64,000 nucleotides of DNA from positions 1-64,000 of the forward strand of contig NZ_JADEWZ010000027.1 in assembly GCF_015207425.1 (NCBI RefSeq). Direction: 5' to 3'. Both the position numbers and the translations under genes were made by a program. This document shows, in pieces, positions 18,539 through 26,914 of this stretch; positions within the stretch are counted from its first letter, which is position 1; every line of letters begins with the position of its first letter. Below the pieces are notes generated by a model. That model saw nothing but the letters and a program-made list of their open reading frames with translations, was not told the origin of the DNA and did no database searches. Source of the DNA: Lusitaniella coriacea LEGE 07157. Its GTDB lineage: Bacteria > Cyanobacteriota > Cyanobacteriia > Cyanobacteriales > Spirulinaceae.

Positions 18539-19768
18539 TCAATGGGACATTTTTGACCAATACCGACAGGCCTGTTTGTCGGTAAACCGCAGCAGGCAAG
18601 GCGCTCCTAATGGGAGGTTATGGGAAGGGAACGATGGCTTGATGGCTAAGGCTTGCAGGACTTGGCGCGCGATCGCGCGTCCGAGTAAAGGGGGAACTGC
18701 ATTCCCCACTTCCCGAAACCCGTGCCATTTGGTGGCGTGGAGGCGAAACCAATCGGGAAAGGAGTGTAATCGTGCCGCCTCTCGGACGGAAATCACGCGA
18801 TCGCGCGCCGGATGAAGGGGACGGGGTGCTGTGTGCGCGCCGCGTTCGGCTCCTGTCCCCGCACGCAGGGTATAGCAGCGTCCCTCCCAATCCAAACGCT
18901 GCAAGCGGCTGATCGGTTCCTTTGCGCCGGGGAGAGTTTGGCGAAAACGCGCGATGCTCGTTGCGGTGTGGCGGGTTTGCCAGGAATTGGTTAGGAGCAA
19001 AGGGTTCCACTGGCGCGGATAGGCAAAATTTTCCCCATCCACGCACAAGTCTCGCAATTGCCGCACGTAAGGACTTGCCTTGGCTTCTAAAGCGTCGATC
19101 CAATGGGGTTTGAGGAGAACCTCATCCCCCCGTTGCAACTGGACAAATCCATCGAGATCCGGCAAGTCCGCGATCGCGTCACGGACTGTAACCCCCTTCC
19201 CTTTAAACGGCTTGGGATAAGTAAGAGGATTTTCCCCCTGTCGCGTTCCCAATAAAAATAAGCGCCGGCGATCCTGCGGAACCCGAAAATCAGCCGCATT
19301 TAAAACCTTAACCCGCTCGGTAATCCCATAACCCGCATTTCTGAGATCCCGCTTGAGTCGCCGCAGCAATCGTTTATTATTTTCGTGCATCAACCCCGGC
19401 ACATTCTCCATCACAAAATAGCGGGGTTGCACCTCCCGAACCAAACGGCAGAAATGAAAAACTAAGCCGTTGCGATCGTCTTTAGGGTTGTGCTTTCCCA
19501 TCACAGAAAAACCTTGACACGGCGGTCCCCCAAAAAGCAAATCGATCTCTTGCGCAACAGCGTTTTGTAATTGTTCTCCAGAGAGTTGAGTCACATCAAC
19601 CCTCAGAACTTGGGTTTGGGGAAAATTAAACGCATAAACCGCCGCGTGAACGGGATCGCTTTCAACAGCAACAACGACTTCAAATCCTGCTTGCTCGACT
19701 CCCAAGGAAAATCCACCTGCGCCTGCAAATAAGTCAACTGCAACGGGTCTGCCTCGATCTCTCGCCAT
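18539..19768 (-). CDS. Orphan C5-cytosine DNA methyltransferase
   Basis: A 409-residue cytosine-5 DNA methyltransferase with the canonical motifs in order: DLFAGAGGFSLG (I), GGPPCQGFS with catalytic C84 (IV), MENVPG with E121 (VI), RRRLFLLGTR (VIII), TLRAGTG (IX), and REAARLHSFP...GNAVPP (X). The target-recognition region lies between VIII and IX. No restriction endonuclease gene is next to it, so it looks like a solitary methylase. Cyanobacteria with abundant HIP1 sites often carry an orphan C5 enzyme acting on CGATCG (Synechocystis Slr0214 type); assigning that specificity here is inference. The C-terminal 30 residues beyond motif X are variable. Confidence 0.9.
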   Translation of the reverse strand: MARDRGRPVAVDLFAGAGGFSLGVEQAGFEVVVAVESDPVHAAVYAFNFPQTQVLRVDVTQLSGEQLQNAVAQEIDLLFGGPPCQGFSVMGKHNPKDDRNGLVFHFCRLVREVQPRYFVMENVPGLMHENNKRLLRRLKRDLRNAGYGITERVKVLNAADFRVPQDRRRLFLLGTRQGENPLTYPKPFKGKGVTVRDAIADLPDLDGFVQLQRGDEVLLKPHWIDALEAKASPYVRQLRDLCVDGENFAYPRQWNPLLLTNSWQTRHTATSIARFRQTLPGAKEPISRLQRLDWEGRCYTLRAGTGAERGAHTAPRPLHPARDRVISVREAARLHSFPDWFRLHATKWHGFREVGNAVPPLLGRAIARQVLQALAIKPSFPSHNLPLGAPCLLRFTDKQACRYWSKMSH

Positions 19769-19817
19769 GCCTTAACGTTTGAGGGTCTTTCCCATCATCG
19801 CTCAATATTGGGGAATT

Positions 19818-20276
19818 TTAGCGGTTGTATTCTGCAATTAGGGGAAGCTGGACTAAATTCAACCAAAAATTTTCAATCTTGTCGATTGCTTCTGTAAATT
19901 CGTCGAAGTCAAAGGGTTTGCTTACGTAACAACTGGCATAAAGTTGGTAACTTTTAATGATATCTCGGTCGGCTTGGGAAGAAGTGAGAATGACTACCGG
20001 AAGCGCCTTGAGTTGCGGATCGGCTTTGATTTCGGCTAAAACCTCAAACCCATGCTTTTTTGGCAAATTTAAGTCCAAAATCATCAGATGGGGACGGGGG
20101 TAATGGCAATATTTTCCCTTCTGATACAAAAAATCCATTGCTTCTTCCCCATCAATGACGTGGTGGAGGCGATGGGGAATGGAACCATTCTTGAAAGAGT
20201 TACGAATGAGATAAACATCGCCGGGATTGTCTTCACAAAGAAGAATTTCAATCGGTGCTTGAATAGAAGAAGTCAT
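19818..20276 (-). CDS. Single-domain response regulator (Rcp1-like)
   Basis: A 152-residue stand-alone receiver. The acidic pair is in LLCEDNPGD, the phospho-acceptor is D68 (LMILDLNLPKKHGFEVL), the conserved Thr/Ser is in VILTSSQ and the Lys in YVSKPFDFDEF. The extended insertion after the third strand is typical of Rcp1-type regulators paired with phytochrome or other cyanobacterial kinases. The ATG at 20276 is chosen because the domain starts a few residues later. It is third in a leftward series after the ethylene-receptor-like kinase (21683-24184) and the REC-GGDEF gene, and may take phosphate from that kinase. Confidence 0.88.
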   Translation of the reverse strand: MTSSIQAPIEILLCEDNPGDVYLIRNSFKNGSIPHRLHHVIDGEEAMDFLYQKGKYCHYPRPHLMILDLNLPKKHGFEVLAEIKADPQLKALPVVILTSSQADRDIIKSYQLYASCYVSKPFDFDEFTEAIDKIENFWLNLVQLPLIAEYNR

Positions 20277-20413
20277 GGAATTGATGGCTTTTAAATGAAA
20301 AAATTGATGTGCGATCCCCAAAGGATCTTCCTTCAACAGCACGCGAATGCTCTTCCGTTTTTTAGACAGAACATTCTCTGTTATAGATCCTATTGAGACT
20401 GGTACGATGAGCT

Positions 20414-21442
20414 TTAAGCGTTTGGCTCATTGTATTCAATGCGATCGCGTCCTCGCTGTTTGGCTAGATAGAGAGCTTTGTCCGCCATCGCAATCAAGGT
20501 TGTGGATTGAGTCTTTCCCTCTGGGATTATTGTAGCAACACCGAAACTCAAGGTAATGCGATCGCGGATAGGCGATGCAGGATGAAAGAGATTTAATACC
20601 CAAATATCCGCCTGAATTTGCCGAACCACCACCATTGCTCCTGCGCGATCGGTATCGGGTAGAATGGCTAAAAATTCCTCTCCTCCATAGCGAGCGACTA
20701 AATCTTTCGGACGTTTCAGCGTCTGCTGAATGGAATGAGCAACTTGCTTTAAACACTCATCCCCAAGGGGATGTCCGTAGGTATCGTTGTAGGGTTTGAA
20801 AAAATCAATATCCATCATGATAATTGAGAGCGGCATTGCATTTCTCAGGGAATTTTTCCACTCTCGCTCCAATAACTCTGCCACAGAATATCGGTTGGCA
20901 ATCCCCGTAAGGTGGTCGGTCATCGAGCGCTTTAATAAGTTTTTCAGTTGTTCGTTCTTCTCCCTTAATTCGATAGTTCTTTCCTCAACACGCTCCTTCA
21001 ATTCTTGATTGAATTGTTGTAATTGTTCCTCATTTCGACGTAATTTCTCCAAAAGTTGGGCGCGTTCGAGTGCATACCGAATCGAACGAATCAAAACTTC
21101 CGCACTCACTTGCTCTTTGACTAAATAATCTTGAGCGCCGTGGCGTACCGTTTCAACGGCAAGGGTTTCATCCTTTGAACCCGTTAGAACTACAGTTGGA
21201 ATGTGAGAGGCGTGACAAGCCAGATTCAAAAAAGTATCTAATCCTTGACTATCGGGAAGAGAGAGGTCTAATAAAATGATTCCAAATGAGTTTTCATGAA
21301 TACACTGAATGGCTTCTTCGAGCCTTGAAACAGACATCAACTCGAAGTCAGTAGTATGGGTTTGTTTTAACATCTCTCGGATCAAAAAAATATCTCCAAG
21401 ATTGTCTTCAACTAATAAAATGTTAATAAAATTGCTATTCAT
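20414..21442 (-). CDS. Response regulator with GGDEF diguanylate cyclase
   Basis: A 342-residue protein: receiver domain (residues 7-125, D59 in IILLDLSLPDSQG), a coiled-coil linker of about 45 residues (ELKERVEERTIELREKN) and a GGDEF domain with an intact GGEEF active site (residues 253-257) and the MDIDFFKPYNDTYGH substrate loop. It should make cyclic di-GMP from two GTP when phosphorylated and dimerised through the coiled coil. An RxxD inhibitory site is not evident in the expected place. It lies directly downstream of the ethylene-receptor-like kinase on the same strand, separated by about 240 bp that hold a MITE-like element. Confidence 0.9.
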   Translation of the reverse strand: MNSNFINILLVEDNLGDIFLIREMLKQTHTTDFELMSVSRLEEAIQCIHENSFGIILLDLSLPDSQGLDTFLNLACHASHIPTVVLTGSKDETLAVETVRHGAQDYLVKEQVSAEVLIRSIRYALERAQLLEKLRRNEEQLQQFNQELKERVEERTIELREKNEQLKNLLKRSMTDHLTGIANRYSVAELLEREWKNSLRNAMPLSIIMMDIDFFKPYNDTYGHPLGDECLKQVAHSIQQTLKRPKDLVARYGGEEFLAILPDTDRAGAMVVVRQIQADIWVLNLFHPASPIRDRITLSFGVATIIPEGKTQSTTLIAMADKALYLAKQRGRDRIEYNEPNA

Positions 21443-21474
21443 TAGCTTGTAGCAAGGAAAATGCTCAAAAGACC

Positions 21475-21581
21475 TATAGCAATACTCGCTCTGGTGAGGG
21501 ACAAAACTCGAAACTTAAGGGAACGGGGAACAGGGAATAGGGAACAGATGAATGTACCTCATGAGTCTGAGAAACGCTATA
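21475..21581 (+). mobile_element. MITE-like element, copy A
   Basis: A 107-bp segment bounded by TATAGC and GCTATA. Its ends form an imperfect inverted repeat of about 25 bp (TATAGCAATACTCGCTCTGG against the complement of the right end, TATAGCGTTTCTCAGACTCA), both running into TGAGG. The middle is a purine-rich run of GGGAACA/GGGAATA units. A second, similarly built element lies reversed at 28528-28632. TA-flanked ends would fit an IS630/Tc1-type family, but no transposase of that kind is in the window. Confidence 0.6.
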
Positions 21582-21682
21582 TCTGTAAATTGAAATTTTG
21601 ATGACGATAGAATATCGTACTTGAATCTCAGTGGGAGGTCGGTCTAAAGATGTACTTTAATTATTTTTTTATTATTCCCTAT

Positions 21683-24184
21683 TTAGTCTTGAGCGTATCG
21701 AGGCAATGTAAAATAAAATGTCGATCCCTCTCCGAATTGCGATTCGACCCAAATTTTTCCCCCATGACCTTCGACAATTTTTTGGCAAATCGCTAAACCA
21801 ATACCCGTTCCCGGATATTCTTCCTTGGTGTGTAGGCGTTGAAAGATTAGGAAAATCTGTTTTTGGTATTGAGGGGCAATACCCATTCCATTATCGGAAA
21901 TCCAAAATAACCAACTATTTTTTTGCTCCCGAACACCGATGTTGATTTTGAGCGGGCGCTCGCTGTGGTACTTAATCGCGTTGCTGAGGAGGTTTTGGAA
22001 GAGTTGAACGAGTTTTCCGCGATCGCCTTGTAGGGTGGGTAAGGGAGATCGCGCGATCGCGTGATTCACTTCCTCCAGGAGGATCTTTAAATTAGCCAGA
22101 ACGCTATCTAACACTTTATCGCAATCAATTATTTGCAGATTTACCTTACGTCCCAAACGAGAGTAGGTCAATAAATCGTCAATCAATGCTTGCATTCGGA
22201 TTGCCCCATCCACAGCAAAATGAATAATCCTATCCGCTTCTGCGTCGAGTCGTCCCGAATAGCGTTGTGATAGTAATTTGGTGAAGCTTGTTACCATGCG
22301 CAGGGGTTCTCGTAAGTCGTGGGATGCAACATAGGCAAATTGTTCAAGTTCTTGATTGGACTGTCGAAGTTCGGCGTTCACTTGCAATAATTGCTGCTCG
22401 GCATCTCTGCGATCGCTGATATCAATACAAGACCCAATGTAGCCTGTAAAGTTGCCTTGGGGAGTAAATCGCGGGATTCCGGAATTGAGTACCCAGCGAT
22501 ATGCGCCATCTACTCGTCTGATTCGGTATTCTATTTCAAAGGATTTGCGAGCTTCAAATGCCGCTAAATAAGTATCGAGACAATATTGTAAATCTTCAGG
22601 ATGAACGCTTTCTGTCCAACCTTTTCCTACTTCTTGTTTCAAGGTTCGTCCGGTAAAATCTAACCAAATCTGATTGAAAAAAGAACACTTCGCGTCCGTT
22701 CCGGACATCCAAATCAAAACCGGAGCGCTATTTGCCATCGAACGAAATCGTTCTTCGCTTTCTCGCAGTGCTTCTTCTACTTGTTTGCGATCGCGAATAT
22801 CTTTGTGGGTTCCAGTCATGCGCAAGGGTTGACCCCTCTCATCGCGAGCAACAACTTTGCCATAATTCCCAATCCATTGCCATTCCCCTGCCTTGTTTCG
22901 CATCCGATAATCGAAGTTGTAGGGAACAGAAAAATCCTTCAGGTATGCGTCTAATTGCTTCATAACCCAGGGTTTATCCTCTGGATGGATTAACTTCTCC
23001 CAAGTGCTAAAACTTTCGGGAAGTTCGCCGACTTCATAATCCAGCATTTCCAGCCATTCCCGGCTTAAATAAACCTCTCCCGTGGCGATATTCCAGTCCC
23101 ATATTCCCTCCTGAGAGGCTTCGAGAGCTAACTGCAAGCGCTCTTCACTCTCTTTTAATGCGGCGGTTCGTTCTTCAACGCGGCTTTCGAGTTCCTCGTT
23201 TAAGCGTCGTAGCGCTTCTTCGGTTTCCTGTCGTTGCAAAGTATTGGTAAGAATTTCTGCAAACATTTTCAACAGTTGAGTGCTGCTGGGGGACCAAACT
23301 TGCTCTTTGTCACAGCAGGCAAAACCAACCCAACCCAAAACGCGATCGCGGAATGCCATTGGGACGCAAATGAGGGACTTGAGGTTAAAAGGTTGCCAAC
23401 TGCGGCAATCGATTATTGCTTCAGGTAAGTTAGCAATGCTAGGAACGTGGAGTATTTCGCCGTTGAGTAGCTTTGAGGTTGACCAGGGAAACGCCTTGTA
23501 GGGAACATTTTTTGCCTGTTCGATTCGGGGAGTTTGTCCCGGTGCAACCCATTCATGGGTCATTGTGAAGGTCGCGCGATCGTCGGAGAGTTGAAAAATA
23601 TAACTGGTATCCGCTTGGATAAATTCGGCAATTTCCTGCAAGGCTTGGTTAATGCCTTCGGTGATATTTTCCAGTTTTAAATTGATGAAACGAGTGGAAA
23701 TTTTAGAGATCGCGCGATCGAATTGAAGTTGGTATTCAAGATTGGCTTCGGCTTGTTTGCGTTCGAGAATTTCCCTTTCTAGGTTTTGATTGGCTGCTTC
23801 GAGTTCCCCTGCACTGGGGATAGCTAAGGCTCGGGGAAGAATGGGAACTATTGCGATTGCGGTGTAGCCAGATACCAATGCAGTGCCTGCTTTGATGAAC
23901 CCCGATAGCCAGTATGCCGGATGCCACAGCGTCCAAATTGCCATAAGGTGAGTGGTTCCGCAACTGAGGATAAAAAGACTGAAGAGAATAAATACATTTT
24001 TAAAGGGAATATTTGTGCGATTGCGAACAAAGTAGAGCAGGAGTAAAGGAATGGAGTAGTATGCCAGAGCAATCAGTCCGTCGGAGAAAACGTGTAATCT
24101 AATGAGTTCCGATTGCCACAAATAGCACTGTCCGTGAGGCATATAGGAGTGCGAGAAGAATAAATCTCGAATAAATTCCAGCAT
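21683..24184 (-). CDS. Ethylene-receptor-like hybrid sensor histidine kinase
   Basis: An 833-residue kinase. Residues 25-115 form a three-helix membrane domain closely resembling the ethylene-binding domain of plant ETR1 and cyanobacterial Slr1212. With an offset of ten from ETR1 numbering, all reported binding residues are present: D35, Y42, I45, P46, I72, C75 and H79, the last two being the copper ligands in LSCGTTHL. Then follow a GAF domain (about 160-320), a coiled coil, two PAS/PAC domains (about 345-470 and 475-595), the HisKA domain with H622 in ASHDLREPLR, and an ATPase domain (LLSNAIKYHSE, DNGMGI, GTGIGLAIC). The last lack of a fused receiver implies separate partners; the two response regulators downstream are the obvious candidates. 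Confidence 0.92.
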   Translation of the reverse strand: MLEFIRDLFFSHSYMPHGQCYLWQSELIRLHVFSDGLIALAYYSIPLLLLYFVRNRTNIPFKNVFILFSLFILSCGTTHLMAIWTLWHPAYWLSGFIKAGTALVSGYTAIAIVPILPRALAIPSAGELEAANQNLEREILERKQAEANLEYQLQFDRAISKISTRFINLKLENITEGINQALQEIAEFIQADTSYIFQLSDDRATFTMTHEWVAPGQTPRIEQAKNVPYKAFPWSTSKLLNGEILHVPSIANLPEAIIDCRSWQPFNLKSLICVPMAFRDRVLGWVGFACCDKEQVWSPSSTQLLKMFAEILTNTLQRQETEEALRRLNEELESRVEERTAALKESEERLQLALEASQEGIWDWNIATGEVYLSREWLEMLDYEVGELPESFSTWEKLIHPEDKPWVMKQLDAYLKDFSVPYNFDYRMRNKAGEWQWIGNYGKVVARDERGQPLRMTGTHKDIRDRKQVEEALRESEERFRSMANSAPVLIWMSGTDAKCSFFNQIWLDFTGRTLKQEVGKGWTESVHPEDLQYCLDTYLAAFEARKSFEIEYRIRRVDGAYRWVLNSGIPRFTPQGNFTGYIGSCIDISDRRDAEQQLLQVNAELRQSNQELEQFAYVASHDLREPLRMVTSFTKLLSQRYSGRLDAEADRIIHFAVDGAIRMQALIDDLLTYSRLGRKVNLQIIDCDKVLDSVLANLKILLEEVNHAIARSPLPTLQGDRGKLVQLFQNLLSNAIKYHSERPLKINIGVREQKNSWLFWISDNGMGIAPQYQKQIFLIFQRLHTKEEYPGTGIGLAICQKIVEGHGGKIWVESQFGEGSTFYFTLPRYAQD

Positions 24185-24308
24185 AATTTATTAAATAAGA
24201 GAGTTTTCGGGGATGTTACCAAGGAAGCCGCTCGAATCTTTCTGCACAGAACAAATAAAACCCCCTAACCGCCCGGTTTTCAGGAGGGAAGGAGGATAAA
24301 CCAAGTTA

Positions 24309-24344
24309 AGTGCGATCCCTGCGGGATCTGCCAAAAGGCAGCAC
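24309..24344. repeat. Compact structured repeat (two hairpins inside a closing stem)
   Basis: GTGC and GCAC close a segment containing GATCCC-tgc-GGGATC and TGCC-aaaa-GGCA, a three-way-junction layout. Elements of this look are common between cyanobacterial genes. It sits in the gap between the cupin gene and the ethylene-receptor-like gene. It could end leftward transcripts weakly, but lacks a T-run. Confidence 0.45.
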
Positions 24345-24482
24345 GCGCGAACATTTTACTTTGGCTGTGAGGGTTATAATTTTTTCTCAATAATTGATTA
24401 TTCTTGCTTGAATTTTAAGACTGTTAATAATAAGTTAACTCTTTTATTTGCGAATAAGCGGAATTCCCCCGCATTGGTTTGA

Positions 24483-25124
24483 CTAAAATAAAGTCGCGGT
24501 ATGGGTTTCGGGATTGAAGGTAAAGCGCCGATCGTATTGGGTTTCGCCGTAGAGGTTAAAGGAAATGGTCGGGCGATCGCGCGTGGCTTCAACGCAGTGA
24601 ATGGCTTCGGGTAAAAGGGCGATAATATCCCCAGGATAAAGTACGCGATCGCCGCAGGGTTCGATCCGATCCGGATGTTCGGAATCTTGCGATCTCTGCC
24701 AAAATGTATTTTTCTCTTCCCCATCGAGCAACGCAACGATCCCCCAGGTTGCATGGTTGTGAATGGGTGAAACTCGTCCCGGTTCCCACGCAACCATTTG
24801 TATGGTGAGAGGATAGTCGGGTTCGTCGTAAAGCATCGAAACAGACCACCCTTTTTTAGGATCGGGAAGATCGTAACTCAGTTGCAACCAAGGAGACTCG
24901 CTCAACAAGCGTCGCACCAAGGGACAGATCAGTTCTAATCGTTGAGTATCGTCGATCGCGCGTTCCAATACATCGTCGAGATCGCTGAGAAACCGATACA
25001 AGCGGTAAGGACTTTTCCCCTGGGAAGGACTGGGAACCCGTGCCAATTTCTGACAACTCCCATCATTGGTAACGAGCCAATTTTGAACGTCGAATGTTTC
25101 ATTTTCTGGGGATTGCAGGGACAT
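24483..25124 (-). CDS. Cysteine-dioxygenase-like cupin
   Basis: A cupin of about 213 residues. The metal site follows the cysteine dioxygenase pattern: PIHNHATWG gives two His, and EAIHCVE gives the third. The body shows VAWEPGRVSPIHNH and GDRVLYPGDIIALLPEAIH. Bacterial relatives oxidise cysteine, 3-mercaptopropionate or related thiols; which one applies is not clear. The ATG at 25124 is preferred; a longer frame from 25163 would overlap the upstream lipoprotein gene by 11 bp. It probably shares a transcript with that lipoprotein. Confidence 0.75.
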   Translation of the reverse strand: MSLQSPENETFDVQNWLVTNDGSCQKLARVPSPSQGKSPYRLYRFLSDLDDVLERAIDDTQRLELICPLVRRLLSESPWLQLSYDLPDPKKGWSVSMLYDEPDYPLTIQMVAWEPGRVSPIHNHATWGIVALLDGEEKNTFWQRSQDSEHPDRIEPCGDRVLYPGDIIALLPEAIHCVEATRDRPTISFNLYGETQYDRRFTFNPETHTATLF

Positions 25125-25152
25125 TCTCGTTTGCTCCACGGGATGGCAAATA

Positions 25153-25635
25153 CTAATTAACAATAATAGGATAGTCGGGTGTGGGATTCAGGGGACAGCT
25201 AAAGACGTATTGTCCTGGAGTCAGTGTAATTTCATACTCTTGCGTCGTTCCCGTTGTGAGTCCGCCACCACTCGTTTTGGGAAGAGTGATTCCCGATGCA
25301 CCCGCACCTCGTAAATAAAATCCTAACTCGTAGGGAACATCTCGATTCGTGACTCGAAAAACGTACTTCCCTGCTTTTAATTGCAATGGTTTGAATTGCT
25401 GTTTTCGCTCGGTTAATGTTTTGCTATTGATTTGCTTGCAATCTTTTTCATTTTGAGTTTTGTATTGATAATCTTTGCCTTCTGTTTCGAGAAACTGGCA
25501 TCCGGTTTGGGTTAAAGTGACGACTTGAGCCGTGTCTGAGGATTCAGTTAAGGCGGGAATTCCAGTTTTGTTAGCAGTGCATCCCGCGATCGCGGCAAGG
25601 AATAAACCACCACTCAAAATCCTTACATATTTCAT
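25153..25635 (-). CDS. Cupredoxin-like lipoprotein
   Basis: A 160-residue protein with signal peptide MKYVRILSGGLFLAAIAGC, lipidated at the lipobox Cys. The mature part has Cys residues near GCQFLE and DCKQIN, and a beta-sandwich C-terminus (LKAGKYVFRVTNRDVPYELGF ... LTPGQYVFSCPLNPTPDYPI) that looks like a cupredoxin fold. The usual His and Met copper ligands are not seen, so copper binding is doubtful. ATG at 25635 is used; a GTG two codons upstream is possible. It lies just before the cupin gene, perhaps in one operon. Confidence 0.7.
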   Translation of the reverse strand: MKYVRILSGGLFLAAIAGCTANKTGIPALTESSDTAQVVTLTQTGCQFLETEGKDYQYKTQNEKDCKQINSKTLTERKQQFKPLQLKAGKYVFRVTNRDVPYELGFYLRGAGASGITLPKTSGGGLTTGTTQEYEITLTPGQYVFSCPLNPTPDYPIIVN

Positions 25636-25815
25636 CGCCACTATTTTTCTCTATTTTTATATCTACTTATCAATCTAGATTAAATAATTGTATAAAAAAC
25701 AATATTTAGCGATTTTTTAGCTCTCTCTCAGCTTCTTCTCAGAAAAGAATGGGCTTCTTCGACTATAACTAACATATTCAAAGCGAACATCAAAATATTG
25801 AGGTAGGAAATAACG

Positions 25816-26040
25816 ATGAAAGTTCAATATCTGACCACCATCGCAACAGTAACCTTACTGAGTTTAGGATTAACAGTAGGTTGTACCAATCCTTGTGCGA
25901 GTAAAGAAGTAGCACCAAGCGACGCAACCACAGAAACGGAAGTTAATCCCTGCGCGGCAAAAGAAGGTAATCCTTGTGCAGGTAAAGAGGGCAATCCCTG
26001 CGCGGGTAAAGAAGGTAATCCTTGTGCGGGTAAAGAATAG
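25816..26040 (+). CDS. Small lipoprotein of NPCA(A/G)KEG repeats
   Basis: A 74-residue protein: signal peptide with lipobox TVGC (lipidation at C23), then a low-complexity mature region. NPCASKE is followed by a Thr/Glu linker, NPCAAKEG, and three NPCAGKE units, giving one Cys per eight residues. A GGTAGG-like ribosome site lies before the ATG. Regular Cys and charged residues could bind metal or form disulfides in the periplasm; this is inference. The DNA repeat units are 24 bp. Similar NPCA-rich short proteins occur in other cyanobacteria, function unknown to me. Confidence 0.75.
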   Translation: MKVQYLTTIATVTLLSLGLTVGCTNPCASKEVAPSDATTETEVNPCAAKEGNPCAGKEGNPCAGKEGNPCAGKE

Positions 26041-26196
26041 GATATTACTTGAAATTGACGGGAATCTGCCAAAAGGAAAAAATATAGTTAGAAATTGAAG
26101 GATTCTGCAAACTAAACGAGCGAAGGGTATTAACTTATGATAGGCTGTCGTGCATCTCAGTTTCGCAGTCCATAAAATGCTCTTCGCGTTCAATTT

Positions 26197-26844
26197 ATGT
26201 CTAATTCCCTTCATCAACCCCTATATGGTCTTGCACTACACGCGACTAGTCCGCAATTGGGACTTTTGCTAGGAGAAGTGGAAGGTACTTTCCGCCACCA
26301 AACTTGGGAATTGGGTCGAAAATTATCGACAGATTTACATCATTGTTTGATTGAATTTATTAAACCGCAACAGTGGTCGGATTTGAGTTTTATTGCAGTA
26401 GCCAAAGGTCCAGGAAGTTTTACCAGTACGCGAATCGGACTGGTTGCAGCGCGAACCTTGGCACAACAACTTGAAATTCCACTCTTCGCCATCTCAACCT
26501 TAGCCGCTTTTGCAAAATATAAACAGCGTGCTGACTCCTTAGATCCTAAAAAAACCCTCGCCGTACAAATGCAAGCAAGGCGAGAGCAATTATTTGTCGC
26601 CATTTATCAACTCACAGCACAAGGAACCCTCGAAGTTCTGTTAGCCGATACAACCCTAACCCCAGAGATTTGGCAAGAAAAGTTAGAGCAATTAGATTGC
26701 TCGTATCACCTCCTAGAAGCACCTGAAAACCTGGGTGAAACGGTTACTGGCGTTTTTGATTTGGCAGTTTTGGAATGGCAAGTGGGAAAGAGAAACCATT
26801 GGTCAGAAGCACTTCCTTTCTACGGAATGCACCCTGTTAATTAA
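26197..26844 (+). CDS. tsaB: tRNA threonylcarbamoyladenosine synthesis protein TsaB
   Basis: A 215-residue ASKHA-fold protein. The hallmark segment is IAVAKGPGSFTSTRIGLVAA, followed by LAQQLEIPLFAISTLAAFA, as in TsaB/YeaZ. It forms a complex with TsaD and TsaE to make t6A at position 37 of ANN-decoding tRNAs. It has the expected length for the family. It stands alone between a lipoprotein and the leftward amylase gene. Confidence 0.9.
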   Translation: MSNSLHQPLYGLALHATSPQLGLLLGEVEGTFRHQTWELGRKLSTDLHHCLIEFIKPQQWSDLSFIAVAKGPGSFTSTRIGLVAARTLAQQLEIPLFAISTLAAFAKYKQRADSLDPKKTLAVQMQARREQLFVAIYQLTAQGTLEVLLADTTLTPEIWQEKLEQLDCSYHLLEAPENLGETVTGVFDLAVLEWQVGKRNHWSEALPFYGMHPVN

Positions 26845-26902
26845 GCATTCAGCCTTTAGCCATCAATTTCGGGGTTAAATAAGGTGAGGAAGCCTCGCCA
26901 TC
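26845..26902 (+). repeat. Dispersed degenerate repeat, copy 2
   Basis: Begins GCATTCAGC and runs to CGCCATCGC with the same ordered blocks as 18108-18165. It occupies the gap between the convergent tsaB and amylase genes. Confidence 0.4.
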
Positions 26903-26914
26903 GCGCCCAATTTC

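Noticed and set aside
18539-19768. Restriction-modification system
   Set aside because: No endonuclease gene in either flank; neighbours are signalling genes.
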